Source: Kiritimatiellia bacterium
GTDB lineage: Bacteria > Verrucomicrobiota > Kiritimatiellia > UBA8416 > JADHWI01
NCBI GenBank assembly: GCA_030744755.1
Contig: JASLPY010000024.1
Location: 1-60,776, forward strand
DNA length: 60,776 nucleotides
Direction of reading: 5' to 3'
In this document: piece after piece, positions 27,628 to 36,344 of the stretch
Layout: the number at the start of each line of letters is the position of its first letter
How positions within the stretch are numbered: the stretch's first letter is position 1
Translations under genes and position numbers: made by a program
Notes under the pieces: model-generated
The model's input: only the letters and a program-made list of their open reading frames with translations
What the model was told of the DNA's origin: nothing
The model's database searches: none

Positions 27628-27687
27628 GTCCACCTCGTAGCGGTGGACGTACCGAGAGGAAAGTAGGTCCACCGCTATGAGGTGGAC
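27628..27687. repeat. Double palindrome, GTCCACC...GGTGGAC family
   Basis: Two 21-nt palindromes stand 18 nt apart: arms GTCCACC and GGTGGAC around CTCGTAGC-type centres at 27628-27648 and 27667-27687, the second being nearly the reverse complement of the first. A second copy is at 31477-31531. It lies in the 357-base gap between divergent nfnA and the ARPP-1 gene; the rest of that gap has nothing recognised except the GGGAGGAG ribosome site before 27849. Confidence 0.75.
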
Positions 27688-27848
27688 CAGATGTATGCAG
27701 AGCACATATCTGCCGGAACCAGAGCGTCCACGACCGACCGCCGCCAATCTAGCTGCAAAATAGTCGACTTTTTGTGAAGATACGGTGCCCGGGTGACGTC
27801 TAATAGTCAGAAAAGCCGGAATTTGGGTCCCGGTGGGAGGAGTAAGAC

Positions 27849-28949
27849 ATGAGAAGCCATAAACCTACTACATGCGGAACTCTACTGTCATTGGTGTTCA
27901 TTCTGACTGCATGTATCCAGCATGCCCCTGCCGCGTATCTCGAAGAGAGCGGCGATCACCGTCGGCCGGAAGTAGTTGAGCCACCCATAGTGATACCTCC
28001 CCGTCCAAGACCGGGGAACGCTCTAACCCGGCTTGCCGGGCAGGTAGAAGTTGGAAGCCCAACAAGCTATCGTGGTCTCACGGTATTTCCCCTTGTAATG
28101 CGCAGGCCCGCGGGCGGCAGAGATATCCGTACGCTTGATGAAGCGCTTAACAGGGATTGGATTGTCATACACGAGAAAGACAGGGCAACGGTCTCCGAAC
28201 TTCGTGTGAGAAACGATTCTGATCACAGGATATTCCTCATGTCCGGCGAGATAATAACCGGCGGCAAACAGAACAGGATCGTACGTGAAGACGTCTTGCT
28301 GGGACCGCGTTCTCGATTCGTAAGCGTGCCGGTCTACTGCGGGGAAAAGGAGCGATGGACCGAGTCCACGGGGTCCTTTTCCAGTCCCAGGACAATGGCC
28401 GACCTCTCGCTGCGCCAGATGAGCTCCAAATCTGAGTCACAGGAAGGAATATGGCGGGAGATTGAGGGCCGCATGGATGCAGCCAAGGTACAATCGAGAA
28501 CCCGTAATTATCAGCAGATATTTGAAGATAAAGAGGTGAATCGACGCCTGTCAGATTATGTCTCGGAATTTCGCCGCTGCTGTGGCGGACGCACCGTGGG
28601 CGTCGTTGTCATGTCCGGGCGGCGAATTGTAGGCTGCGACCTTTTCTCCGACCCGCGCCTGCTTTCCGCCCTCTGGGACAAGATCTGCCGCTCATATGCA
28701 CTTGACCCGATCCTCCGGCCGGAGCCCTACAGGGAGCAGTTCAGGAGACATGACGGGAGGGCCGAAGATGTACGGAGATTTCTTGATAGGATTCAGCATT
28801 CAGGTTTCAGCGGTGCCGGAACCCCGGGCGAAGGTTCCCGCCTGGTTGTCCGCGGAGCGGCGGAAGGCGATGCCCTGCTGTGGCGCGACAGGGTTGTCCA
28901 CGCAGCGCTCTTCCCCGGACATACCATTCGCCCGATGAGGAGACGGTAG
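27849..28949 (+). CDS. ARPP-1 domain lipoprotein
   Basis: 366 aa, with GGGAGGAG 6 nt upstream. The N-terminus is a lipoprotein signal with the lipobox LTAC (C22). The middle reads like the ARPP-1 domain family (ARG and rhodanese-phosphatase-associated): FPLVMRRP, then TLDEALNRDWIVIHE, VSELRVRNDSDHRIFLMSGE, GGKQNRIVREDVLLGP and VPVYCGEKERW, which is the family's invariant GE-x-GxKQNR and C-x-E-x-x-RW region. The C-terminal half has GVVVMSGRRIVGCDLF and ends with a beta-rich segment. Most ARPP-1 proteins are thought to be cytoplasmic, so surface anchoring is unusual. The VIT-VWA gene starts 97 bases downstream on the same strand, suggesting a shared envelope role. Confidence 0.78.
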   Translation: MRSHKPTTCGTLLSLVFILTACIQHAPAAYLEESGDHRRPEVVEPPIVIPPRPRPGNALTRLAGQVEVGSPTSYRGLTVFPLVMRRPAGGRDIRTLDEALNRDWIVIHEKDRATVSELRVRNDSDHRIFLMSGEIITGGKQNRIVREDVLLGPRSRFVSVPVYCGEKERWTESTGSFSSPRTMADLSLRQMSSKSESQEGIWREIEGRMDAAKVQSRTRNYQQIFEDKEVNRRLSDYVSEFRRCCGGRTVGVVVMSGRRIVGCDLFSDPRLLSALWDKICRSYALDPILRPEPYREQFRRHDGRAEDVRRFLDRIQHSGFSGAGTPGEGSRLVVRGAAEGDALLWRDRVVHAALFPGHTIRPMRRR

Positions 28950-29045
28950 CAAGAGAGTGTGTGGGTATGTGAGTGTGAGAGTGTGGGAGTTGAAGGTCAG
29001 GGAGTTTTTAAAAAGTGCCAGATTGAAGCAAAGGAGAAATGAGAG

Positions 29046-31370
29046 ATGAAGAAACTTGTTATTGTGATGTTGCTCGTGTTGGCGGTCAGTCACAGCGTAT
29101 GCCTCGGATCAGGTATGTTGATCCCGAAGGATAAGTCGTTGCCGCCGCTTGCGATCAAGTACCAGCGCGTGGATATCCGGGTAAAGGACAGCGTTGCCAC
29201 GGCCAAGATAGAACAGGTCTTCAAAAACAGTACCAACAGAGACCTGGAGGCGGTCTATGTATTCCCCCTGCCGGCGGGTGCGACCATCGCTGACTTCGCA
29301 ATGTACATCAACGGCAAACGCATGAGCGGAGAGGTAGTTGAGAAAGGCAAGGCACGCAAGATCTACCAGGACATCGTGCGGCGCATGAAAGACCCGGGGC
29401 TTCTGGAACACATGGGAGAGAACCTGTTCAGGGTCAGTGTCTACCCGGTGCCGAAAAACGGCGAACAGAAATTCGAGCTCGAATACTCCCAGGAGCTGGA
29501 ATACGAAGCCGGCCTCTATAAGCTGGTTTACCCGTTGCGGACCTCTGAGAAGTCATCAAGGCTCCTGGAAGACTTCACGGTTTCCGCAAGGGTTACCTCG
29601 TCCACCCCGCTAAAGAGTATCTACTCACCTTCACACGAAATCGGAATCAGCCGAAAGGGCGAGCACGAAGCCATTATCGGCTTCGAAGAAGAACAGAGCG
29701 TACTGGATAAGGATTTCGTCCTTTACTACGGCGTGTCGAAAAAGGATTTCGGCCTTAATCTTCTTACACATGCGACCAGCGACGAAGACGGGTATTTCAT
29801 GATGATGCTGGCCCCGTCAGTTGCCCCGCCAAAGGGGATGGTGATTAAGAAGGACGTGACTTTCGTGTTCGATACTTCCGGAAGCATGTCCGGAAAGAAG
29901 ATTGAACAGGCAAGAAGTGCCCTTGCGTACTGCGTGGAAAAACTGAACGACGGTGATCGTTTCAATATCATTCGTTTCAGCACCGATGTGGAACCGTTTA
30001 AGAAGGACATGGTAACGGTTGACGGTAAGAGCAGGGAAGCGGCGCTTGAATTTGTGAAGGACATCGAAGCAAGGGGCGGAACGGCCATCAATGATGCGCT
30101 GCAGGCGGCTCTCGCCTTCGATTACGAACGTTCACGCCCAAACATCATTGTCTTTCTGACCGACGGTAAACCCACCATAGGAGAAGACAATATCGATGTC
30201 ATCGCCGGAGACGTTGACAAGAAGAACCAGCACCAAACCAGGATCTTCGTCTTTGGCGTTGGCGACGGTGTGAATACCCATCTCCTCGACAAGATATCCA
30301 GCGGAAACGGTGGCGTTTCCCGCTACGTCACGACCGACGAGGATATCGAAGTCAAGGTCTCCTCGCTGTCCGACAAGATAAGCCAGCCGGTCCTGGGCAA
30401 ACCGGTACTGACAATCGACAAGATTGCCACGCGTCAACTGCACCCCAGGGAGCTACCGGATCTGTTTGCGGGTGATCAGTTGACGGTGTTCGGACGCTAC
30501 AAGGATGATGGTCACGTGGCCGTGCGCCTTACAGGCGAAGTGAACGGCAAAAAGCGCGAATTTGTATACGAAGTCACCTTCCCAGCAAAGAACACCGATA
30601 ACACATTCATCCCGCGGCTATGGGCCACCCGGCGAGTAGGCTACCTCCTGGAGGAGATCCGTCTGCATGGCGAGAAAGGGGAACTGGAGGAAGAAGTCAT
30701 CCGGCTGGGCAAGGAATTCGGCATTATGACTCCGTACACATCGTATCTCGTGCTGGAAAACGAAAAGCAGTATGGACAGCATGGTATCGCACGTCCAGGC
30801 AAGCCCCTGGCTCGAAGAGAGAGTGAAGCCAAACGTAGACCCGCGATGACTGATGCCATTTCGTCCTTCCGTGCGAAGAGTGCTGACGGGGCAGCCGCAG
30901 ACAGATTCTCAAACGCCTCGGGCCAATCGGCACCAGCCACAGTGCCGATATTCGAAGCCGACGCTGAGGAGGCACTCAGCACGGCAGCGCAGCGCGTCGC
31001 CGGCGGCAGGAAAGACGACCGTTTGCGTTTCTTCCGCTCACAGAAGAAAGAAGCTAATCGCTTCATGGATGAGAAATCGGGACGGGACGCCGTGAACCTG
31101 AGTATGGCAATACAGCAGTACAAGCAGGAAGAACGGGTTCATACGGCTTCCGCACGTGTCCGCCATGTTGGCAAGAAGACGTTCTATTTGATCCACGGTG
31201 TATGGGTTGACAGCTCCTACAAAGAGGGAATCAAGGAGATCAAGATAGCCTTCGCAAGCGACGAGTACTTCGTGCTTCTCGAGAAGAAGCCCGAGCTCAA
31301 GGAATTCTTCGCCATCGGCGAGAAAATGATCGTCTGCATCGGCGAGAAAGTCGCATACATTATCGAATAG
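29046..31370 (+). CDS. Secreted VIT and VWA domain protein (inter-alpha-trypsin inhibitor heavy-chain-like)
   Basis: 774 aa, GGAGAAATGAG upstream. A signal peptide at 1-21 is followed by a VIT domain at about 30-160 (VATAKIEQVFKNSTNRDLEAVYVFPLPAGA; YQDIVRRMKDPGLLEH). The VWA domain occupies about 270-440 with MIDAS sequence DTSGS from D276 and downstream FLTDGKP. A linker with ARRVGYLLEEIRLHGEKGEL and GKEFGIMTPYTSYL, typical of bacterial VIT-VWA proteins, is followed by a low-complexity stretch and a C-terminal domain of about 90 aa with VWVDSSYKEG and EEFFAIGEK-like text. In PVC bacteria such proteins are exported and calcium- or magnesium-binding; ligands are unknown. It probably forms an operon with the ARPP-1 gene. 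Confidence 0.9.
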   Translation: MKKLVIVMLLVLAVSHSVCLGSGMLIPKDKSLPPLAIKYQRVDIRVKDSVATAKIEQVFKNSTNRDLEAVYVFPLPAGATIADFAMYINGKRMSGEVVEKGKARKIYQDIVRRMKDPGLLEHMGENLFRVSVYPVPKNGEQKFELEYSQELEYEAGLYKLVYPLRTSEKSSRLLEDFTVSARVTSSTPLKSIYSPSHEIGISRKGEHEAIIGFEEEQSVLDKDFVLYYGVSKKDFGLNLLTHATSDEDGYFMMMLAPSVAPPKGMVIKKDVTFVFDTSGSMSGKKIEQARSALAYCVEKLNDGDRFNIIRFSTDVEPFKKDMVTVDGKSREAALEFVKDIEARGGTAINDALQAALAFDYERSRPNIIVFLTDGKPTIGEDNIDVIAGDVDKKNQHQTRIFVFGVGDGVNTHLLDKISSGNGGVSRYVTTDEDIEVKVSSLSDKISQPVLGKPVLTIDKIATRQLHPRELPDLFAGDQLTVFGRYKDDGHVAVRLTGEVNGKKREFVYEVTFPAKNTDNTFIPRLWATRRVGYLLEEIRLHGEKGELEEEVIRLGKEFGIMTPYTSYLVLENEKQYGQHGIARPGKPLARRESEAKRRPAMTDAISSFRAKSADGAAADRFSNASGQSAPATVPIFEADAEEALSTAAQRVAGGRKDDRLRFFRSQKKEANRFMDEKSGRDAVNLSMAIQQYKQEERVHTASARVRHVGKKTFYLIHGVWVDSSYKEGIKEIKIAFASDEYFVLLEKKPELKEFFAIGEKMIVCIGEKVAYIIE

Positions 31371-31390
31371 ACACATCCCACCCTGACCCA

Positions 31391-31425
31391 GGGCCGCCCG
31401 GCCCACACCTTCTTCCGGGCGGCCC
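31391..31425. terminator. Terminator-like hairpin after the VIT-VWA gene
   Basis: GGGCCGCCCGG at 31391-31401 pairs exactly with CCGGGCGGCCC at 31415-31425 across a 13-nt loop, 20 bases after the VIT-VWA stop codon. There is no T-run afterwards, so it could be an incomplete Rho-independent site or an RNA-stabilising hairpin. Confidence 0.55.
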
Positions 31426-31476
31426 ATCCCACTACTCAGTTTCTGTGCTGCCTGCAATTCGCGCTTCATCAGCATG

Positions 31477-31531
31477 GTCCACCTCGTAGCGGTGGACCTA
31501 CTCCCAGCACGTCTTCCGTTACGAGGTGGAC
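31477..31531. repeat. Second copy of the GTCCACC...GGTGGAC double palindrome
   Basis: Palindromes at 31477-31497 and 31511-31531, the second less regular (TCTTCCGTTACGAGGTGGAC). It matches the copy at 27628-27687. The gap 31371-31809 carries this and the hairpin before it; the remainder shows nothing else. Confidence 0.7.
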
Positions 31532-31809
31532 GATCAGTTTGTGAGCTCACAGAACATGTATCTGCTGCCCTGAGAAGCCCACACATGAGCCACTTTTGCA
31601 CATAGTCCAGGCCTTGATAACTAGCCGTATGAGTCATCTTGTCTCTATTCATGCCGTATCATTGGAATCATCTACTTTCTTAAATGATTTGTAATAAGAG
31701 ACTTAGAACCAGACCGCCATTCCTTCCCTCCAATTGGCATGCACGATGCTATCTATACAGCCGCACAACGCATGTGCCAGACAATAACTCGAAACAGAGG
31801 AGGTGCGAG

Positions 31810-32292
31810 ATGAGGAATCTGGTAGAGAAATGTGCGAGCGGAGTGCCGGTTCGGAAACATACCCGGTACGGTCTGTTCGACGACATCGATCGTTTGTTTG
31901 ACGATGTTTTCACGGGATTCGGGGTCGTTCCCCTGAGGGGACAGGCACCAACGGTTGCTGCATTCAGCCCGAGGGTGAATATCTCCGAGAACGAAAAGGA
32001 GATCAAGGTCTCCGCCGAAATCCCCGGCGTCGACGAGAAGGACATCAAGGTGAGTCTTGATGAAAATGTCCTGACGATCGAGGGGGAAAAGAAGGACGAG
32101 CACGAAGAGAAGGGCGACAACTGGTACAGGATCGAACGGTCGTCCGGATCCTTCCGGCGTGTCATTCCCCTTCCATCTGACGTCGACGGAACCAAAACCA
32201 AGGCCAAGTTCAAGAAGGGCGTGCTGACGGTAAGACTTCCCAAAGTCCACGAGGAGAAGCGGAAGACTTCCATCGAAGTGGCCGCCGAGTAA
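31810..32292 (+). CDS. Hsp20/alpha-crystallin small heat-shock protein
   Basis: 160 aa from the ATG at 31810, which has GAGGAGGTG 4-9 nt upstream; a longer frame to 31684 has no ribosome site. The alpha-crystallin domain occupies about 45-150: FSPRVNISENEKEIKVSAEIPGV, EKDIKVSLDENVLTIEGEK, NWYRIERSSGSFRRVIPLP and KFKKGVLTVRLPK. The A-x-x-x-n-G-v-L motif is present in the form KKGVLTV. Small Hsps bind unfolding proteins in the cytoplasm as oligomers. It stands alone, with a hairpin terminator immediately after. No CIRCE-type element was recognised in the upstream gap. Confidence 0.95.
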   Translation: MRNLVEKCASGVPVRKHTRYGLFDDIDRLFDDVFTGFGVVPLRGQAPTVAAFSPRVNISENEKEIKVSAEIPGVDEKDIKVSLDENVLTIEGEKKDEHEEKGDNWYRIERSSGSFRRVIPLPSDVDGTKTKAKFKKGVLTVRLPKVHEEKRKTSIEVAAE

Positions 32293-32316
32293 GCAACTGA
32301 CAAACCAGTGAATGCG

Positions 32317-32356
32317 ATCGGGCGCTGTGTCCTCAAAGAGGAAGACAGCGCCCGAT
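32317..32356 (+). terminator. Hairpin terminator after the Hsp20 gene
   Basis: ATCGGGCGCTGT at 32317-32328 pairs exactly with ACAGCGCCCGAT at 32345-32356 across 16 nt. It starts 25 bases after the Hsp20 stop and is followed by a weak pyrimidine run (GCTTTCC). Confidence 0.75.
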
Positions 32357-32462
32357 GCTTTCCGCGAGCTGGCGTTCGCTGCTACAGGGATGCCAGAACT
32401 CACTCTTCGCTAGCTAGCTTCTCCGAAAAGGGGTGATGTACTGAAACGCCCGGAAACACTTG

Positions 32463-32595
32463 CTGGAGTGCGGCGGGCCTCCGCCGCTATGGAGCAAAGG
32501 ATGTGCATAAACGTGACAGAATTGAACGGAGTTCCTCCGTGCCGCAAGTCAATGCGATTGTATTGCGCGGCCGGCGGAGGCCCGCCGGGCTCCAG
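32463..32595. repeat. GC-rich MITE-like element, copy 1
   Basis: 133 nt bounded by 24-nt terminal inverted repeats (32463-32486 and 32572-32595) that start CTGGAG and end CTCCAG with two mismatches. An outer imperfect inverted repeat (TCCGAAAAGGGGTG near 32416 against CACCCTTTTCGGA near 32597) extends the palindrome. The interior is shared with 53665-53826. It is a non-autonomous element or large hairpin; no target-site duplication was recognised. It fills most of the 32293-32721 gap, which otherwise has only the Hsp20 terminator. Confidence 0.75.
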
Positions 32596-32721
32596 CACCC
32601 TTTTCGGATGGGGTCTAGCTAAAACGGTTTTGATTCCCTATGCCCCCATATGGTTTACTGTGTCTGCTTTGGAGTACCGAGTGAATACACTCGGACAACA
32701 GTAGACAACCGGAGATCTGCT

Positions 32722-34530
32722 ATGCGTCCTTCTCGTTTATGGATCATTCGCACCATGGCCTCGCTGTTGCTTTGCCTGCTTGCCGCGGACAGCCTTGCAG
32801 GCACAAAGATGGTGAGCAGCCGACGTGATCTGTCCAAGGGTGACAGGACAGACGCCATCAACCACGGTGACGAGGCGACTTCGTTCTGGGCCGCTTTGTC
32901 CCTTTCTGAGAAAGGTGCCGGTTTCACTCTGAAGACGGCAGAGGCGTATGCAAAGAAGAAGGGGAACTTCTACAACGCTGCTTTCTTTCTTTCGATGAAT
33001 CCCGAGTGCGATGCGATTGCTCAAAAGCTGCTCCAGAGTCGCGCCCAGGGCGCCCACGCCCTGGCCGCGGCGGCGCTTCTTCAACGCGCACTGGGTGATT
33101 ACCTGGCCGACGAGAAGGAAGCCAACATGATTCGCGTTCAGCACTTCGATGCGGATGGCCAGCCGATCAACCCAAAGATCCCCGGCCGGAAAGGTAAGGG
33201 GCAGAAGAAGGGCGCCCAGAAAAAGAACAAGCCTAAGGCCGCAGATATCCCCGCGGCTCTCTTCAGCGACCGTGACCCTGCGGCGGTTGCCATGGCTATC
33301 CAGGCGGCTGCATATTCACGCGACGAATCGGTCAAGGAAGCGCTAAAGGGTATCACCAAAGTAACCCCGGATATCGCCGGAGCCATGTTGTTCTACCGCG
33401 CCATGATCGGTGAAAGTCCAGCGGCGCCGGAAGTACAGGAGGCTTTCAAGAAGGCTTCAGGCAGGATTCGCGGTATGGGTGGCTTGGACCTTCCCGGACT
33501 ATGCAGTTTTGACGTCAACACTCCCGGGCCGGCTCTTGTCTGTCAGGCTATAGGACAACTCGGAGACGAGACTCTCGTTGCTCTCCTGGACCAGGCCATG
33601 GCCTCCAGGGATATCCGGGTGAGAATTGAAGCTGCCAGGGCCATGGGCAGGATCGGGTCGGCTAGATCTCTGAAATCGCTCCACGACGCGCTACCGCGCT
33701 GTTCGTGGCCCCTCCTTGTCGAGGTGTGCAATGCTATTGGCGCCATACCCAACGCTAAGATGGTACCAGCGCTGATCCAACGCCTGGGCAAGGAAAAGGG
33801 CCGGTTCCGGCAGGACGTAGTTCACGCGTTGAGCTGCATCGCGGGCGAGCAGAAGGCGACTGATGCGAAAGGATGGGCGGCATGGTGGCGAAAGGAGGGT
33901 GCATCTTTCCAGGTGGACGAAGCCGCGTCAAAGGAGTTCCGCTCAACCACAAGGGTCCAGGATGTGGATGTTCCGGGACTCGGTTTCTTTTACGGCCTTC
34001 AGATCGTAAGCGACAGTTTTTCGTATGTTGTGGACAGCTCCGCATCAATGAGAGGGCCGCGAATAGATTCTCTTAAGGAGAACATGACAAGTTCCGTAGA
34101 GGGACTGGCAGAGCATGTGAAATTCAACATCGTGGATTTCGGGGGAGACGTCGAAATCATGTACGACGGAGCCCTGACGGGAAACAAGAAGCTGGGGAAA
34201 CAGCGGGTGTACGACATGGACATGAGTGGGGGAACACGTGTCTTTTGTGGCATGCGCCAGGCTATGCTCCTGCCGGAGCTCGACACCATTTACCTTCTCT
34301 CGGATGGTGCTCCGGTGCTGGACAGCATGCACCGTTGGCCGGAAATCATTCGCGCCACAATGATGCTCGGGCGTTATCGCCCCGTTGCCGTCTACTGTAT
34401 CGATTTTGATCCAAGGGCCGGAAACCAGGCATACATGATGCGCCTCGCAGACGAAAACGTGGGACTTCACGAATCAATCAACGTGGGGCCGCCGGCCAGG
34501 GTCGGTGCACAGAAGAAGAAAAAGAAGTAG
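32722..34530 (+). CDS. Secreted HEAT-repeat plus VWA-domain protein with lysine-rich tail
   Basis: 602 aa from the ATG at 32722, with GGAGA 6 nt upstream; it opens with a signal-anchor stretch (IIRTMASLLLCLLAADSLAG). About residues 60-130 look tetratricopeptide-like. A low-complexity basic segment (GKGQKKGAQKKNKPK) lies near 160, then alpha-helical HEAT-type repeats at about 255-375 (QLGDETLVALLDQAMASRD; RAMGRIGSARSLKSL). The C-terminal part is a VWA domain starting with VDSSAS at D438 in place of the canonical DxSGS, and reading YLLSDGAP for the second site. It ends in AQKKKKK. The combination resembles secreted PVC proteins seen next to sulfatases; its partner is unknown. Same-strand with Hsp20 but separated by a repeat element. 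Confidence 0.85.
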   Translation: MRPSRLWIIRTMASLLLCLLAADSLAGTKMVSSRRDLSKGDRTDAINHGDEATSFWAALSLSEKGAGFTLKTAEAYAKKKGNFYNAAFFLSMNPECDAIAQKLLQSRAQGAHALAAAALLQRALGDYLADEKEANMIRVQHFDADGQPINPKIPGRKGKGQKKGAQKKNKPKAADIPAALFSDRDPAAVAMAIQAAAYSRDESVKEALKGITKVTPDIAGAMLFYRAMIGESPAAPEVQEAFKKASGRIRGMGGLDLPGLCSFDVNTPGPALVCQAIGQLGDETLVALLDQAMASRDIRVRIEAARAMGRIGSARSLKSLHDALPRCSWPLLVEVCNAIGAIPNAKMVPALIQRLGKEKGRFRQDVVHALSCIAGEQKATDAKGWAAWWRKEGASFQVDEAASKEFRSTTRVQDVDVPGLGFFYGLQIVSDSFSYVVDSSASMRGPRIDSLKENMTSSVEGLAEHVKFNIVDFGGDVEIMYDGALTGNKKLGKQRVYDMDMSGGTRVFCGMRQAMLLPELDTIYLLSDGAPVLDSMHRWPEIIRATMMLGRYRPVAVYCIDFDPRAGNQAYMMRLADENVGLHESINVGPPARVGAQKKKKK

Positions 34531-34557
34531 CCCCCCGGGCGCATCGAAAGTTCCGTT

Positions 34558-34848
34558 TCACGCCAGAAGTTCGGCGGCTTCGGCACCTGTCATTTCCGTG
34601 GTAATCCCAATATCTCCGGCGGCAGTGCTGAAGGCCTTCACGGTGGCACCCAACATGTCATCGAACGAGCTGACCCCTGACACAACCGCCAGGGCATGCC
34701 CGACCTTGTCTGCCACGTCCACTCCGAAGTATCCGCATCCCAAGAACCCTTTGGAGCCAACCAGCATCAGCACCGGTGCATTCGGCAACGATACCCTGAC
34801 ACCTTGCAGTTTCTTTTCACCAACAGTCACAATATGACTCTCAAGCAT
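34558..34848 (-). CDS. DUF1805 (YunC-like) protein
   Basis: 96 aa from the ATG at 34848, with GAGGGGG 8 nt upstream; an alternative ATG at 34878 has none. The pattern VLMLVGSKGFLGCGYFGVD, then AVVSGVSSFDDMLGATVK and a closing GITTEMTGAEAAELL, matches DUF1805/YunC. The family is small, probably cytoplasmic and of unknown function. It is convergent with the HEAT-VWA gene, 27 bases away. Confidence 0.85.
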   Translation of the reverse strand: MLESHIVTVGEKKLQGVRVSLPNAPVLMLVGSKGFLGCGYFGVDVADKVGHALAVVSGVSSFDDMLGATVKAFSTAAGDIGITTEMTGAEAAELLA

Positions 34849-35002
34849 GTGTATGCCCCCCTCTCGCGCATCGCGCACCTGTTACTGTTCTCGGTTCGAG
34901 GCAGAGTAGCACTTCGGCGGGACCTCGGCCACCTTTTGTATATGGATGTAGCTGGATTCGTTCGGCAAGAGAAAATCGTAAAATGAGGCAATTCAGACGG
35001 GG

Positions 35003-35152
35003 TTGATCGTCGTCGCGATCTTTGTCACGATCTTCGTCGATCCTCATCGTTGTCCCGATCCTTGTCTTGATCGTCGTCGACAATGATCGGGACGACGATC
35101 AGGACAATGATGGGGAATGACAACGATCGGGACAATGATCAGGATAAAGATG
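35003..35152. repeat. Degenerate GATC-rich repeat tract with inverted halves
   Basis: The first half reads as repeats of GATCGTCGTC and TTGTC with C-rich spacers, and the second, from about 35080, as repeats of GATCGGGACAATGATC and GATCAGGACAATGAT. The second half is broadly the reverse complement of the first, so the whole could fold as a long irregular hairpin. No gene is credible through it. It accounts for much of the 34849-35223 gap. Confidence 0.65.
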
Positions 35153-35223
35153 GATTTCCGAACCCTCCATCACCAAGTCTATGGAGGCCAAGCGGATTCA
35201 GCTACGACAATGATCTGTGAGTA

Positions 35224-36177
35224 TCACCTTGGAACGGCATGGTTTGAACGGAGTTTTCTATAACACCACAGCGCAAAGGCCGGGACAAAAAGACCAAAGA
35301 ACACCAGCTTCCCTCCATTGATCCCTCCTCCTTTAAGAGAAGCCTGCCGGGCCAGATTCCAGAAGATTACCACACATGAGAACCACACTGCGGACAAGTT
35401 GGCTGCCGCATCACCCGAATGCATAAGCCTCATCCCCGCGAATCTCTGTTTGCGAAAAGGAAAGAGAAGGTTGGACCCCATGTGCCCCAACTGGTCTGCC
35501 AGTGCGTGGGCAAGCAGGGCTACCAGCATAACGATTCCGGCAAGCAGCCCGAAAGCAAACCAACCGGCAAGCCCGAGCACCGTGCCGGCAAAAAGACTGT
35601 GGCTCCACTGCCGGTGCCAGGGAATAAAGCGGGGAACAACTGTGCCGGCTTCGCAAGGGTCCATTTCGAATACCGGACCGTCGAAAATATCGATACTGGA
35701 TGTTGCATTGTATTCCAGCCTGATATTGCAGGGAAGTGGAGACATTGCCTCTTTGGGTTTCCCGCGAGATTGCCCGGGGAACGGGTTGCCTCCAGTGTCA
35801 ACAATGTGGCCGTATTTCACCTTCACGCACCGCCCGGAAGTATCGAATCTAACATGGTATTGCTGCCAGCGGTCGGCTCCCAGGCGAATAGTTCCCAGCT
35901 TGATTCTTACGGGTTTTCGCTCCTCGTGGCAGCGGCGGACGGCCAGCGCCACTGCATCGGCAATCATTGCCGGATCTTTCCTGTCGGGGTCGGGAATGAC
36001 CTCCATATCGTGACGATACAGGAACCGGGTCAGCTTGAAATCGAGAGTATCCGGAAGCAAACCAGATATCCCGCCCAGCAGAAAGTAAAGAGGATTGCCG
36101 CAAGCCCCTTCCCGAACCGCCTCGGGAAAGCAGGAAGCTATCGCAACACCTATGGAGAAATGAGCTATTCCTTTCAT
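35224..36177 (-). CDS. YdjM-like membrane-bound putative metal-dependent hydrolase
   Basis: 317 aa; GGAGAG lies 4 nt before the start. The N-terminal MKGIAHFSIGVAIA with H6 and the GLLPDTLDFK acidic site are typical of the LexA-binding inner-membrane hydrolase family (DUF457). The second half repeats metal-ligand text, HRQWSHSLFAG and LLAHALADQLGHMGSN, between four hydrophobic segments. A soluble insertion of about 110 residues (70-180) separates the two parts. Activity has not been shown for most family members. It follows the DUF112 gene on the same strand with a repeat in the 167-base gap, so it may be the distal end of that operon. Confidence 0.85.
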   Translation of the reverse strand: MKGIAHFSIGVAIASCFPEAVREGACGNPLYFLLGGISGLLPDTLDFKLTRFLYRHDMEVIPDPDRKDPAMIADAVALAVRRCHEERKPVRIKLGTIRLGADRWQQYHVRFDTSGRCVKVKYGHIVDTGGNPFPGQSRGKPKEAMSPLPCNIRLEYNATSSIDIFDGPVFEMDPCEAGTVVPRFIPWHRQWSHSLFAGTVLGLAGWFAFGLLAGIVMLVALLAHALADQLGHMGSNLLFPFRKQRFAGMRLMHSGDAAANLSAVWFSCVVIFWNLARQASLKGGGINGGKLVFFGLFVPAFALWCYRKLRSNHAVPR

Positions 36178-36245
36178 AACACTCTCCGAACCGCCGCCTT
36201 CCCGGGCGGGATCAAAGTTCTTTGGCTATGCCGTGACGCTTCTGC

Positions 36246-36297
36246 GGGAGGGACGCCGGCCTCGGCGTCCGTGGGCAACGAGGCCGCTGCCCCTCCC
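36246..36297 (-). repeat. Internally deleted copy of the GGGAGGG...CCCTCCC element
   Basis: A 52-nt version in the opposite orientation to the copies at 41925 and 57369, lacking their central 33 nt. The terminal GGGAGGG and CCCTCCC and the flanking GGTGCAAT-containing hairpin are retained. It lies between the YdjM-like and TctA-like genes. Confidence 0.75.
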
Positions 36298-36344
36298 ATT
36301 GCACCCTTACAGGGTGCCCTTCTCAATGCCCTTATCAGCTTTTT

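Noticed and set aside
32410..32598. Small minus-strand frame reading LEPGGPPPAAQ
   Set aside because: It is a translation of the GC-rich inverted-repeat element; a similar frame recurs in the copy at 53767-53949.
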